49,882 bases of DNA from IMG/VR virus record IMGVR_UViG_3300010396_000054, positions 1 to 49,882 of that record, one strand, 5' to 3'. Origin of the DNA: a virus. The notes under the pieces were generated by a model. The model saw only the letters and a list, made by a program, of their open reading frames with translations. It was not told the origin of the DNA and did no database searches. The position numbers were made by a program, and so were the translations under genes. The first letter of the stretch is position 1. The number at the start of each line of letters is the position of its first letter. Of this stretch, positions 26,032-34,046 are shown piece after piece.

Positions 26032-27081
26032 TTAGGCGAGAAGCTGTCCCGTGGCGTCGTAAATGCTCGCCAGGGCCTTGAGGATCAGTTGGCGAACGAG
26101 ATTGTTCTGTCTCGTCTGCACATAGTTGACCTCGAAGTCGATCACCTTGGTCATCGACAGAGCGGTCAATTCCACCTGACCCAATTTGTCGTCGCGGACG
26201 ATCGGCATATTGGCGATGCCGAAAGTCCCATAATCGACTGTGTAGCGGCTGACGACATCAATAAAATCCTGGGCATTGAAGTTCCGCGTACCCTTGAGCG
26301 TCACCCGTACCGTTTCACGGGCCTGCTGGGTATGCGTCATCATCTTGTCAAAGAACGGCGCCGCCGAAAGAGCCTTAGTGGTCTCTGGCAAGATATGGAC
26401 CGTCGCATAAGGGGGCGCCTCATTCTGTGGCGCGAGGAAGGACGGCCAGAGCGTGAGAGACGGCTGCTGCGGCTGAAGCGGATAGATCGGAACGTAAGTG
26501 TTCAGCGCGAGCCAAAGCGGTAGGCTGTTCGAGACGACGACATTGGCTGAATCGAATGTGGCGGGATCATCGACGATCTGCGGGTCCATGTCGGAATAGA
26601 CCGCCGCACCCGCATAGTGCCAAGTCTGCGCTTGATCGAAGAAGTAGCCACGGGACGAGAAGGCGAAGCGCGTCTCCTCGTAGGAGCAGATATAGAGCTC
26701 GTCCGGGGCCAGCGCGTTTAAGTCCTGAATCTCTTCGTCGGTCGTCAGCACGACCCGGTTGACCGAATAGGTCTTCGCCTCCTCCTGGTGCAGATCGGAG
26801 GAGACATGGATCGATCCCTCGACCACGAGCGTTGGCGATGCTGTCGTAACCCGAGCCGGGTAATTAAGCGCCCAGGCATTCAGCGGCGATGTGTTGCCCG
26901 CGGCCCCTTTCGAGAGCGCGCCCTCGCGCACCCAGAACACATAGCCGTCGAAAGGCAGGATGAGGCGGCGGTATTTGGCGAAGGTAAGCTGCTCGTCCTG
27001 CGCGAGCGTCTTCCACCCGGCATCAACGGCAGCGCCGAGTTGCGGCTTCTGGGAGGCCAGCGCCTCCGAAAGCGAAACCAT
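26032..27081 (-). CDS. unknown neck/tail protein (349 aa)
   Basis: The product starts MVSLSEALASQKPQLGA and shows a structured mix (YRRLILPFDGYVFWVREG, VEGSIHVSSDLHQEEAKTYS, RYTVDYGTFGIANMPIVRDD). The segment DGYVFWVREGALS resembles neck or tail-connector components in other myoviruses, but I cannot name a family. The gene sits between small neck genes and the sheath group. Its ATG overlaps the upstream TGA. Connection of neck and tail is the best guess. Confidence 0.55.
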   Translation of the reverse strand: MVSLSEALASQKPQLGAAVDAGWKTLAQDEQLTFAKYRRLILPFDGYVFWVREGALSKGAAGNTSPLNAWALNYPARVTTASPTLVVEGSIHVSSDLHQEEAKTYSVNRVVLTTDEEIQDLNALAPDELYICSYEETRFAFSSRGYFFDQAQTWHYAGAAVYSDMDPQIVDDPATFDSANVVVSNSLPLWLALNTYVPIYPLQPQQPSLTLWPSFLAPQNEAPPYATVHILPETTKALSAAPFFDKMMTHTQQARETVRVTLKGTRNFNAQDFIDVVSRYTVDYGTFGIANMPIVRDDKLGQVELTALSMTKVIDFEVNYVQTRQNNLVRQLILKALASIYDATGQLLA

Positions 27082-27434
27082 CAGCCTCTCAGGGGCTCGA
27101 CATAGCGCCAGCCTTCGCGCGCCAAATACTCAGCGGTGAATGCCATCCTGTGGCCTCCGGGACGCTCCCAGGCGTGCTCGGGCATGACCCAGGCGAAGAC
27201 GAGCCGGGCGCCGTCCTTCTCAAGCACATGGCGCGAGCCGTCCGGGGTTCCGACCGGCGGATCGCAGGCGGGTGCCGGAGGAGGACCGCCGTGGATTACG
27301 GGCGGCTGGTCATGCTCCCAATACCCCCGGCCGGGGACGAAGCTGTGCCGTGTCTTCGCTTGCAGGGCGCGGGTCTGATTCGATTGCCGCGGCACCGAGC
27401 CGCCGATGACGCGAAGGGTCTGTTGCTTAGGCAT
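27081..27434 (-). CDS. unknown small protein (117 aa)
   Basis: The 117-residue product is rich in Pro, Arg and Trp (SFVPGRGYWEHDQPPVIHGG, APACDPPVGTPDGSRHVLE, then VFAWVMPEHAWERPGGHRM). Its end is FTAEYLAREGWRYVEPLRG, which looks like a small alpha/beta unit. No family is recognised. It overlaps the upstream gene by eight bases and the downstream one by one base, so it is translated with the neck genes. Confidence 0.5.
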   Translation of the reverse strand: MPKQQTLRVIGGSVPRQSNQTRALQAKTRHSFVPGRGYWEHDQPPVIHGGPPPAPACDPPVGTPDGSRHVLEKDGARLVFAWVMPEHAWERPGGHRMAFTAEYLAREGWRYVEPLRG

Positions 27435-27948
27435 TCGTCACCCAGGCGATGAAGCTGCTTTCGTATAGGCCGGTGTCCACGAACGATGGCCTGCGCGGGT
27501 TGCCCTTGGCATAGGGATGCTTTAGGCGATGCGACACGCCATCGAGAGCGGCCTGCGTCGGGACGCCAGGAATCCCGGAACTTTCCGCCTCGGTCGGCGG
27601 ACCAACGGTGAGGAAGGTCGAGAACATCGCCTTGATCTCGCCCATGGCGGCGCCGAGTGTCAGGTTCGGCCGCGCCTCGCCGCCGCTCATCACGCTCTCG
27701 ATTTCGCCCGCCAGCGCATCGGCGAACAACTCGGCGATCTTGGGCTGTTTGTCCTCATAGAAGGTTTCCATGACGTGATAGCGGTCCTCGAGGAAGGTCG
27801 CGACTTCCCCGGTCGTCACGGAAGAGCGACGCGCTGTCTTGGACAGCGGTTTTCCTGCCTTCAGCGCATTGTAGATATCGATGGTCGTCGCGACCTGCTG
27901 GTCCGAATAAGGGATGTCGACCACGCCGAGATGCAAGGTCAGGCTCAT
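27427..27948 (-). CDS. probable neck/head-tail connector protein (HK97-gp10-like)
   Basis: The 173-residue protein ends with FVDTGLYESSFIAWV, the 'PLVDTGxLxxS' style motif of gp10/neck proteins. The first 130 residues are helix-rich (TTIDIYNALKAGKPLSKTA, TFLEDRYHVMETFYEDKQPK). Its place just ahead of the sheath group fits a neck protein, which fits between capsid and tail. It starts just past an HNH relic and overlaps it by four bases. Confidence 0.6.
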   Translation of the reverse strand: MSLTLHLGVVDIPYSDQQVATTIDIYNALKAGKPLSKTARRSSVTTGEVATFLEDRYHVMETFYEDKQPKIAELFADALAGEIESVMSGGEARPNLTLGAAMGEIKAMFSTFLTVGPPTEAESSGIPGVPTQAALDGVSHRLKHPYAKGNPRRPSFVDTGLYESSFIAWVTNA

Positions 27949-28076
27949 AGGGATGCCCTCAATAGCGTTTCAGCGTGCTTCAACCATTCGCGCTGTCGCC
28001 ATTCCATTAGCGACGCCTTTCCTTTAAAGCCGTTGCACGGACTACATAGCCACTGAAGATTGGCAATGTCGTTCGT
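27945..28076 (-). pseudogene. relic of an HNH homing endonuclease (C-terminal part)
   Basis: Forty-three codons are open from just after the upstream gene's TAG, without a usable start codon, and end in TGA overlapping the next ATG. The text is NDIANLQWLCSPCNGFKGKA followed by LMEWRQREWLKHA. The motif N-x-x-x-L-Q-W-L-C-x-x-C-N-x-x-K is the hallmark of the HNH zinc-containing nuclease end. The first half of such a domain is missing. It is in the same frame as the preceding neck gene, separated only by one TAG. This looks like the remains of a homing endonuclease left by deletion. Confidence 0.65.
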
Positions 28077-28529
28077 CTAAGAGAGGCCCCAGAGACTACC
28101 GTATTGCATCGCCACAGCCATGTATTGGCGCCCATAGGGGTCCTTCAACCGAGCGAGATCGGCTATCGTAAATAGCTTGAAGTAATCAGGAACAGCCAGC
28201 GTGTCCGAGGTCCCTTGATCGCTGGCGCTGGCAACGGCTCCCCCGATGAAGGAGGTCAGATTCCACGTCTTACGGAGATCGGCGAAATAGGTCTGTCCCG
28301 TTTGATCAGGGCAGAAATTGATCAGGATGCTGGTGCCGAGCGAGTAGACGGCCAGCGTGTAGTGAATTGGCGATGCCCCCTGGATATCCAGGTTGACTAC
28401 CTCGATCGCCGAATTATAGGCGTCAGCGATGTAAGGAGATGTCGGCGGCAGGGCGCTCGTCGGTACCTGGACGACGTTCTCAAGATAGGCTGTGAAGTCC
28501 GCGAGCGTGGGGCCGGTCGACCAGCTCAC
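28077..28529 (-). CDS. probable head-tail adaptor/neck protein (150 aa)
   Basis: The product begins MSWSTGPTLADFTAYLENVV with SPYIADAYNSAIEVVNLDI, a helical pattern seen in small head-tail connectors that plug onto the portal ring. The middle (IHYTLAVYSLGTSILINFCP) is hydrophobic, and the end YMAVAMQYGSLWGLS is followed by TAG and the HNH relic. Location between capsid and neck genes supports an adaptor. Its true C-terminus may have been altered by the HNH event. Confidence 0.5.
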   Translation of the reverse strand: MSWSTGPTLADFTAYLENVVQVPTSALPPTSPYIADAYNSAIEVVNLDIQGASPIHYTLAVYSLGTSILINFCPDQTGQTYFADLRKTWNLTSFIGGAVASASDQGTSDTLAVPDYFKLFTIADLARLKDPYGRQYMAVAMQYGSLWGLS

Positions 28530-28735
28530 CGTACCCTCACGGTATCGACGGTGTGGCCGGCGGCATTCTCGATATAGGCGACTTCGCCGGCACCGACGGT
28601 CTCGGTCACTCGGTTGACGCCGGGGCCGATCATCTCGATCTCGCGCGCACCGCGTTCGTCCGGCGGCGATACCTCGACGCGCTCACACTCGACGATGCGC
28701 CGCTGATCGCCACGGACGAACTTGACGGTCATCAC
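28526..28735 (-). CDS. small unknown protein in neck operon (69 aa)
   Basis: A GTG (28735) overlaps the upstream TGA as GTGA; an ATG one codon later is an alternative. The 69-residue product (MTVKFVRGDQRRIVECERVE, VTETVGAGEVAYIENAAGHT) is a short beta protein with VxxG repeats, like small head-completion or decoration proteins. No family is recognised. Four-base overlaps on both sides make it part of the same translated string. Confidence 0.45.
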   Translation of the reverse strand: MMTVKFVRGDQRRIVECERVEVSPPDERGAREIEMIGPGVNRVTETVGAGEVAYIENAAGHTVDTVRVR

Positions 28736-29319
28736 GGCGCGGAGGCGCCCTTTCCGCGCCCACGTCCGCGGCCACGCTGGGCGGAAGCAGCTACCTCGCC
28801 CGCCCTCTGCGGAACGATATGCCCTTCCTCGATGACCCTTTCGCCAAATGGGGTCTGTTCGTCCTGCTCGATCCCCACATCGAATTCAGTCATCGGCGCG
28901 GGGACTTCCGATGCCTCCACGGCTTGCTGCACGATATTGCTCATCGCAATGGCAGCCTGCTTTCTGCGGTTTGCGCCCTCAGTCGTCTTGACCATCCGGT
29001 TATGGTCATTGACGACGCGGATCGTCTCCGCCTTTACGGGGGCGCCTACGGCCGAAACAAGCGTTATCCGCTTGCCGCGCGGCAACCGAGGCACATCCAC
29101 CTCGGCAACCAAGCCGTAAGGTTCGAGCTGCCGAAGAATGCTATTGATGGGCTCCATCCCATCATAGTCGCCAAGCATGATCTGTTGGCCCGGAGGGATC
29201 GGGGGGGAGATACGGGGCGGGATCACGACGCCGATGAGACGCTGCCCATCGGGGGTGAAGTCGATGCGGTAGTTGACGATCTGACGCTGTGTCGTGACAT
29301 TGGCGACGAAAAGCTTCAC
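28732..29319 (-). CDS. unknown virion-associated protein with RG-rich tail (195 aa)
   Basis: The GTG at 29319 is chosen because an AGGAG site lies about eight bases before it; an ATG further up has no such site and adds an unlike sequence. The product starts VKLFVANVTTQRQIVNYRID, has beta text IGVVIPPRISPPIPPGQQIM, helix ANRRKQAAIAMSNIVQQAVE, and ends RGRGRGRGKGASAP, a basic RG tail that could contact nucleic acid. It follows the major capsid gene. Function unknown; a head-associated protein is likely from position. Confidence 0.5.
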   Translation of the reverse strand: MKLFVANVTTQRQIVNYRIDFTPDGQRLIGVVIPPRISPPIPPGQQIMLGDYDGMEPINSILRQLEPYGLVAEVDVPRLPRGKRITLVSAVGAPVKAETIRVVNDHNRMVKTTEGANRRKQAAIAMSNIVQQAVEASEVPAPMTEFDVGIEQDEQTPFGERVIEEGHIVPQRAGEVAASAQRGRGRGRGKGASAP

Positions 29320-29403
29320 TGTGCTGCTCCTGCTGCTGGAAATGCGCGGGCCGTGGCTAGATGCACCCGACCACTGTTTGACGTTGCTCACTCACGACAA
29401 CGC

Positions 29404-29417
29404 ACCCGCGCGCGGGT
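29404..29417 (-). terminator. GC-rich palindrome directly after the capsid stop codon
   Basis: The 14-base perfect palindrome ACCCGCGCGCGGGT starts at the stop codon of the major capsid gene. In RNA it could form a small hairpin in the first bases after the coding region. There is no T-run behind it, so intrinsic termination is weak at best. It may instead mark the 3' end of the abundant capsid message, or protect it from decay. Confidence 0.3.
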
Positions 29418-30436
29418 TAGGTGTATTGCATCGAGACGACGGTGATCGCCTGCGGGCGCAAGCCCCAGCCGGAGGTAATGCGCCACTCCTGCACGACATC
29501 GGTCGCACCGCCCGCCAGCGGGCTCACGATCTCACGCGGTGCCGCCATGTCGCAATACTGCGTTGTGCAGGTGGGATTGCCCGGCTTGAGGTCTGCCCAC
29601 ACATTGGTGTCGACGGTAGCGCCTGTATCCGGCTTCTCGACCTCGGGCATCACGACCAGAACCGCATCGGTGCCCCCAGCGCCCTGACCGATCAGCGTGT
29701 CGTCATAGGCCCAAGTCACTTCGTCGCCGTTCTCCATCGCGACCTTCTCGACGGTCTCGGCGGTGGATGCCGTGCCTGCGCCGGGACGCTGGTACTGCAC
29801 CAACTGCACGATGTTGTATTCGAAGAGGCCGAGAACACGCTGCGGGCCGAGGATGGTGAACTTCCGACCAATGCCCAGCTGGTAGGTCCTCGTCTTGATG
29901 TTGAGGATTTGCTGGAGCAGGAAGAGCGCCATCTGCCCATTGTCGTAGGTCGTGACGGTATCATTTCCGTTGGAATCGGGCGGAAGGTTGAGCGCGGTTG
30001 CGCCCGACGCATTGAGCAGCCCTTCCCCATTGACGGGATTCATGCCCAAGAGAGCTGCGTCACGGGCGAGTTGGAAGTTCGCCTGCCGCATGCCGAGACG
30101 GTAGGCTTCGGGAGCCGCGAAGCCCCACCGTCCTGCCGCGGCGACATCGTGATGGTCGTACTGCGAACGAACCTTGAGCAGATAGGTCGCGGTCGAGATC
30201 ATCGCCGCCTGGATGTTGACGCCCGGCAGCTCGTTCATCGAGGATTGGCCCGCGGCCATACGGGTGCGGAGGTTGAGGGTCTTCGCATACACGAAGAGGT
30301 CGTCCTCAGCCATGCGGGTTCGCAGCTGGCGACCCGCGAGCGCTTCGGTGAAGCCGCTCGCCTGGCTGTACTGGAGCAGGATTTCCGGCTCCATGAAGGA
30401 CGGCTCGACGATCTGATAGGCAGAAGCCTGAAGCAT
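29417..30436 (-). CDS. major capsid protein (DUF2184/HK97-fold type)
   Basis: The 339-residue product shows the capsid style: FMEPEILLQYSQASGFTEAL, a long helix RLGMRQANFQLARDAALLG (spine-helix position), and beta elements YQLGIGRKFTILGPQRVLG, FEYNIVQLVQYQRPGAG, then VLVVMPEVEKPDTGATVDTN. A conserved end (WRITSGWGLRPQAITVVSM) fits DUF2184 capsids. A strong GAAGGAG site precedes the start, as for an abundant protein. Position next to cement and protease genes supports the call. Confidence 0.8.
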   Translation of the reverse strand: MLQASAYQIVEPSFMEPEILLQYSQASGFTEALAGRQLRTRMAEDDLFVYAKTLNLRTRMAAGQSSMNELPGVNIQAAMISTATYLLKVRSQYDHHDVAAAGRWGFAAPEAYRLGMRQANFQLARDAALLGMNPVNGEGLLNASGATALNLPPDSNGNDTVTTYDNGQMALFLLQQILNIKTRTYQLGIGRKFTILGPQRVLGLFEYNIVQLVQYQRPGAGTASTAETVEKVAMENGDEVTWAYDDTLIGQGAGGTDAVLVVMPEVEKPDTGATVDTNVWADLKPGNPTCTTQYCDMAAPREIVSPLAGGATDVVQEWRITSGWGLRPQAITVVSMQYT

Positions 30437-30502
30437 GGTGAATGATCTCCTTCGGGCGCGGCGCGCCCGCTAGTACGTTGATGGACGCGCCGAGCGCGAG
30501 GT

Positions 30503-31393
30503 TCAGATTTGGATGACTGCCGCGTTACCCGAATAATTCCATGAATAGAGCGACGTGGAGGAATCGGGTGCTGGGCTGGGGCTCACGACCTGGCTGTTGC
30601 CGGTCTGAACGTCGATGATGGTGACGGTGAGTGCGCCGCCCGAGCTGACGGTGCCGCCGCTGATGGTGAGCGTGAGACCCGTCGCGGCGGTGAAGTTCAG
30701 GGTCGTTCCGGTGGTGCCGGCCGTCGCCGTCCATTCGCCGTCGAGCTGTGCATAGGAACCCGTGCCGGTGACGCTCGAAAGCTCGAACGTATCGCCTGGA
30801 TTGAGGCCGTGATTGGCTGCCGTGGTGAGGCTGACCGCGCCAGTGCCGCTCGTATAGGTGCCCGACGAGATGGTGGTCGAGCTGTAGGGCTCGAGCTGCT
30901 GGTTCTGGAAGTCCCAGCTCACCTGCGTCGAAATCGGTTCCCCGCGCAGATTGACGAGATTCGGGCTGCACTTGACGGCGATGCGCGCGCGGGAGCCCAG
31001 CGGATACCACATGACGGTGCCGCCGGAGCCGATGATCGGCACGGGATTGCCCGGCCAATTGACCATCGAATAGTCTTGGTCGAAGACCGAGAAGCCCGCG
31101 ATGGGGTAGTTGCCGCCCGTGACGGTGGTGGCGCGCCCGACCGTCGTGCCGAGCGTGCTGCTGGGCGACAAAGGCGCTTGGGCCGAGACGAGGGTCGGCA
31201 CATCGGCATAGACCGCGACGCCGCCATACATGGCGATCGTCTCGTTCTGGCTGAGGATGCCTTGCCGAAGGGCGAAGCGGGTCGCGGGGTCCGGATAGGC
31301 GGTGCCCTGCGCGAGGCCGGTCGACGCAACATCGAAGAGACCGGTGTTGCCCACGGTCGTGGCCATCGGGTAGCCGGCAACGGTGATGCTCAT
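30503..31393 (-). CDS. capsid structural cement protein (Gp24-like) with beta module
   Basis: The 296-residue protein begins MSITVAGYPMATTVGNTGLF and has ARFALRQGILSQNETIA-type text followed by AGFSVFDQDYSMVNWPGNPV and MWYPLGSRARIAVKCSPN, as in cement proteins that clamp capsid subunits. A module at about 185-250 (TAANHGLNPGDTFELSS) is the same repeated beta unit seen in the sheath, plug and J-like proteins. The gene sits right before the major capsid gene. Identity is probable; the extra module is seen directly. Confidence 0.7.
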   Translation of the reverse strand: MSITVAGYPMATTVGNTGLFDVASTGLAQGTAYPDPATRFALRQGILSQNETIAMYGGVAVYADVPTLVSAQAPLSPSSTLGTTVGRATTVTGGNYPIAGFSVFDQDYSMVNWPGNPVPIIGSGGTVMWYPLGSRARIAVKCSPNLVNLRGEPISTQVSWDFQNQQLEPYSSTTISSGTYTSGTGAVSLTTAANHGLNPGDTFELSSVTGTGSYAQLDGEWTATAGTTGTTLNFTAATGLTLTISGGTVSSGGALTVTIIDVQTGNSQVVSPSPAPDSSTSLYSWNYSGNAAVIQI

Positions 31394-31437
31394 GTCCTGA
31401 GAGACCTTTCGTTCAAAAGAGGGAGGCGCGGATCAGC

Positions 31438-32406
31438 TCAGGCAGCCGAGCCGGAAGTGTTGAAGCGGCGCACATTGCGCTTGGTGGCGCCCGCGAAGTT
31501 GCGCATCCAAGCGTCGGGCGCGCCGCGGAACTCGGTGACCATGTGGCCGGTCGCGAGCCGCTTGGAGATCGGAACCAGCCTGCCGTCCGGAACGCCGGTC
31601 GGATTGGCGGCGGCCGAGAGGGCATCGGTCCTGATCTGGTCGGCAGCAATAGCGAAGGCGTCAGGCTTGAGACCGGAGAGATCGATGTCCTTCCAGCGAG
31701 CGCTGTGCTTCTGGAGTCCGCGCGCCATCCGCAGGTCGTAGGCAGCGGCGCTCTCGCCCGCGAGCGGCCGGGCGGCCTGATCGCCGAACTGGCCGCAGAT
31801 CGCGTCGTAGCGCGCCTGGAGATCGATCACCGCCTGATAGTCGGCCTCGGTCGTGGCCTTGGGGATGCGAGCGTCGAGTTCGCCCATTTTCGCCAGCACC
31901 GCCTTGACTTGATCGGCGGTGACGCCGATGAGCCTCATCGCCGCCGCGTCGGCCTTCTTGCGCTCCTCCTCTTCCTCCTTCTCGGCGTCCGCCTTATTCT
32001 TGGCGTCGGCCTTGGCCTTCTCCTCGCGCTTCTTCTCGTCCTCTTCCTCGGCGTCCTTGCGGGCCTTCTTGGCACGATCGGCCGCCATCTCCTTGGCCTC
32101 GCCCTTCTTCTCGAACTCGGAAGCGACTTCCTTCTCCTCGGCGTCGTGGCGCGACTTGTAGGAGGCGTCGTCGTCGTCGTCCTTGCGCGCAGAGAACTTG
32201 CTGCGGGCCGCGTCATCATCCGCCTTGCGGCGAGAGTCGGCCTCGGCCTTCTCCTTGGCTTCCGCATCGGCCTTGCGCCGGGCATCCTCTGCCTTGTTAC
32301 TCTCCTCGATCGCGTCCAGGCGCGTGCAGGCGTCATCGACCTTCTTCGCGATGCCCGCGATGGCGTCGAGAATCTTCTTGCTGTCGTCGTCCTTGGTTTC
32401 CGGCAT
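31438..32406 (-). CDS. possible nested scaffold protein from internal start (322 aa)
   Basis: Inside the fusion gene an ATG at 32406 is preceded by GGAG at exactly eight bases, and the product would start MPETKDDDSKKILDAIAGIA. It would contain only the charged scaffold and C-terminal helical parts, without Nudix and protease. Lambda (C and Nu3) and related phages make scaffold in this way from an internal start in the protease gene. The in-frame start and ribosome site are seen; use is inferred. Confidence 0.45.
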   Translation of the reverse strand: MPETKDDDSKKILDAIAGIAKKVDDACTRLDAIEESNKAEDARRKADAEAKEKAEADSRRKADDDAARSKFSARKDDDDDASYKSRHDAEEKEVASEFEKKGEAKEMAADRAKKARKDAEEEDEKKREEKAKADAKNKADAEKEEEEERKKADAAAMRLIGVTADQVKAVLAKMGELDARIPKATTEADYQAVIDLQARYDAICGQFGDQAARPLAGESAAAYDLRMARGLQKHSARWKDIDLSGLKPDAFAIAADQIRTDALSAAANPTGVPDGRLVPISKRLATGHMVTEFRGAPDAWMRNFAGATKRNVRRFNTSGSAA

Positions 32407-33435
32407 GCTTGAATCTCCAATTGCTGTCGCGAGCACTCCGCTCGGCTCGCCGCCCTTATCCCAAACGCCGACTTGGCAGATGGCGAGGTGATCCACCAAT
32501 GCCGGCTTACCCTCGATGAGAAGCGGCGAACCGTCCTCCATCGTGATTCTCTGATCGCCTGTTCCGCTGAGCAGGACGCCGGGCGATGTCGACATCGGCC
32601 CGTTCGTCAGCGCTTCAACGGCGCGGTCGTCGTAGATTTTTGCGATCCCCCACACCTCATCTCCTTTGAGGTACGGCAGAACGATCGTGCCGACGACGCG
32701 GTTCTCGAATTCTTCGCTGTTCAACAATCCCTTCTCGGGGTGGAACATGATCACCGGGAGCCCGTTGCAGCGCGCCAGGAACTCCTCGGTCAGATAATTT
32801 TCCGGGCGGCGATAGACGAACTCCGCCTCGCGGATGATCTTCCCGTCGTCGTCCTTCTTGTCGCTCCGATAGCTGACGCCGGTGCCGGAAATCCGCAGCG
32901 CAAAGAGCGAGACGTTCTTGTAGCGCTGGGGAGAAGTCAGTTCCCCATCACGGATGGCGCGCGCAATGCCCAGTTCGTCCAGCGTCAGCTTGGCGAGCGC
33001 GATGCGGCACCCGGGATGAAGCGGCTCAGGCGGCTCATACGGAGGCGCCCACGCCCACGCGACATGCTCGGGCGAGTCCTTCGGACCAAGGACAGGAACG
33101 AACTCTTCCTCGGCACGAGCGATGAAGGTCGTGAAATCAACATCATCGACCGGCCCAGGCTCAACCGCTTGTCCCGGCGCAACGGGTGTCGGAACCGCGC
33201 CTGTCGTCTCGCGCGGCGCAACCCGGCGCGCCCACGGCTCAAGCTTCTTCTCTTCGAGAGAAACGCCCGCTTCCTCGCGCGTCTCGCGGATCGCGGCGGC
33301 AATGGCGGCCTCGCCGTCCTCAAGACGGCCGCCAGGGAACCCCCAGAAGCCTGGATAGTCGCCGCCGGGGCCGCGCTTCAGGAAGAGCGCCTTGCCTCCG
33401 GCGAGGATCATCGTTCCCGCCGCGCGTGTGGTCAC
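31438..33435 (-). CDS. Nudix hydrolase - capsid maturation protease (DUF2213) - scaffold fusion (665 aa)
   Basis: Three parts are visible. Residues 1-140 form a Nudix domain with the box GRLEDGEAAI (Gly36, x5, Glu42, x7, then REXREEAGV at 50-58) complete. Residues about 172-345 match the DUF2213 head protease: FHPEKG (231-236), MSTSPGV (Ser282/284) and DHLAIC (His316), as in Ser/His prohead proteases. Residues 345-500 are a highly charged Lys/Glu/Asp/Ala coiled coil, a scaffold-like stretch. The rest is helical. The protease would cut scaffold and capsid in prohead maturation, while Nudix enzymes hydrolyse nucleoside diphosphates linked to other groups. The fusion is unusual; the combined role is unknown. 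Confidence 0.8.
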   Translation of the reverse strand: MTTRAAGTMILAGGKALFLKRGPGGDYPGFWGFPGGRLEDGEAAIAAAIRETREEAGVSLEEKKLEPWARRVAPRETTGAVPTPVAPGQAVEPGPVDDVDFTTFIARAEEEFVPVLGPKDSPEHVAWAWAPPYEPPEPLHPGCRIALAKLTLDELGIARAIRDGELTSPQRYKNVSLFALRISGTGVSYRSDKKDDDGKIIREAEFVYRRPENYLTEEFLARCNGLPVIMFHPEKGLLNSEEFENRVVGTIVLPYLKGDEVWGIAKIYDDRAVEALTNGPMSTSPGVLLSGTGDQRITMEDGSPLLIEGKPALVDHLAICQVGVWDKGGEPSGVLATAIGDSSMPETKDDDSKKILDAIAGIAKKVDDACTRLDAIEESNKAEDARRKADAEAKEKAEADSRRKADDDAARSKFSARKDDDDDASYKSRHDAEEKEVASEFEKKGEAKEMAADRAKKARKDAEEEDEKKREEKAKADAKNKADAEKEEEEERKKADAAAMRLIGVTADQVKAVLAKMGELDARIPKATTEADYQAVIDLQARYDAICGQFGDQAARPLAGESAAAYDLRMARGLQKHSARWKDIDLSGLKPDAFAIAADQIRTDALSAAANPTGVPDGRLVPISKRLATGHMVTEFRGAPDAWMRNFAGATKRNVRRFNTSGSAA

Positions 33436-33437
33436 TT

Positions 33438-33965
33438 TTATCCGAACTCCCGCTCGCGGATTTTGTCGGCTTTGTTCGCCAAATCCTCATGGCCGTGCAT
33501 GCGGGCTTCCCGGGCCGCAGCAAGCAAAAGCTTGCGGTCGTACTTCCCGTTGACCTTCGTTGGATATTTCTTCTCGCTCGGCAAAAGGAAGCCGGCTTCC
33601 GATTCCGACTCACCCTGGCGCTTTTTGCTGCCGACGCGGCCGACCTCTTCCTTCTCATGTTCGGAGAGCTTGCCGTGCGCGTTCTCTTTGACGCGTTCGG
33701 ACTCATCCGGCCGCGCACGCTTGAAGTCGTCGATCGCGCGGGAGAGCGCGTCCATGGCGCGGCGGCTTTCGGCGACATCGAGCCGCGAGGCAAGGCCGTC
33801 GAGCTGCTGGCTCAGCGCGTCCAGCCTGCTGGCGACCGTCTCTTCGTCACCGCGCGCCTTTGAGTAGGCAATGGCCGCCGCCTGCTTCGGGTCCTTCCCG
33901 GCGCGGATTTCCGTCGCGATGTTCTGCGAGATCGTCTCGCGCGAGGAACCTTCCTTCAGAGGCAT
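33438..33965 (-). CDS. small capsid-operon protein with [13 protein letters not shown] head motif (DUF6582-like tail)
   Basis: The 175-residue product opens [20 protein letters not shown] then [13 protein letters not shown] style text, a motif repeatedly found in phage head operons. A coiled helix ([20 protein letters not shown]) follows, then charged text, and the end [20 protein letters not shown] resembles DUF6582. Its stop is two bases before the start of the fusion gene. A role with protease or scaffold is likely by position only. Confidence 0.55.
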   Translation of the reverse strand: MPLKEGSSRETISQNIATEIRAGKDPKQAAAIAYSKARGDEETVASRLDALSQQLDGLASRLDVAESRRAMDALSRAIDDFKRARPDESERVKENAHGKLSEHEKEEVGRVGSKKRQGESESEAGFLLPSEKKYPTKVNGKYDRKLLLAAAREARMHGHEDLANKADKIREREFG

Positions 33966-34046
33966 GTCCGTCCGATTTCCCTAACGCGAGGCAAGTGCGC
34001 TACCCTTCCCGGTTGCGCTCAATGCGGGCGCTTTCGGGAGGAGGTC

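Noticed and set aside
31543-32412. A Leu/Val-rich plus-strand frame that looks like a membrane protein
   Set aside because: It is the antisense of the Lys/Glu/Ala coiled scaffold, which always reads as Leu/Phe/Ser-rich on the other strand.
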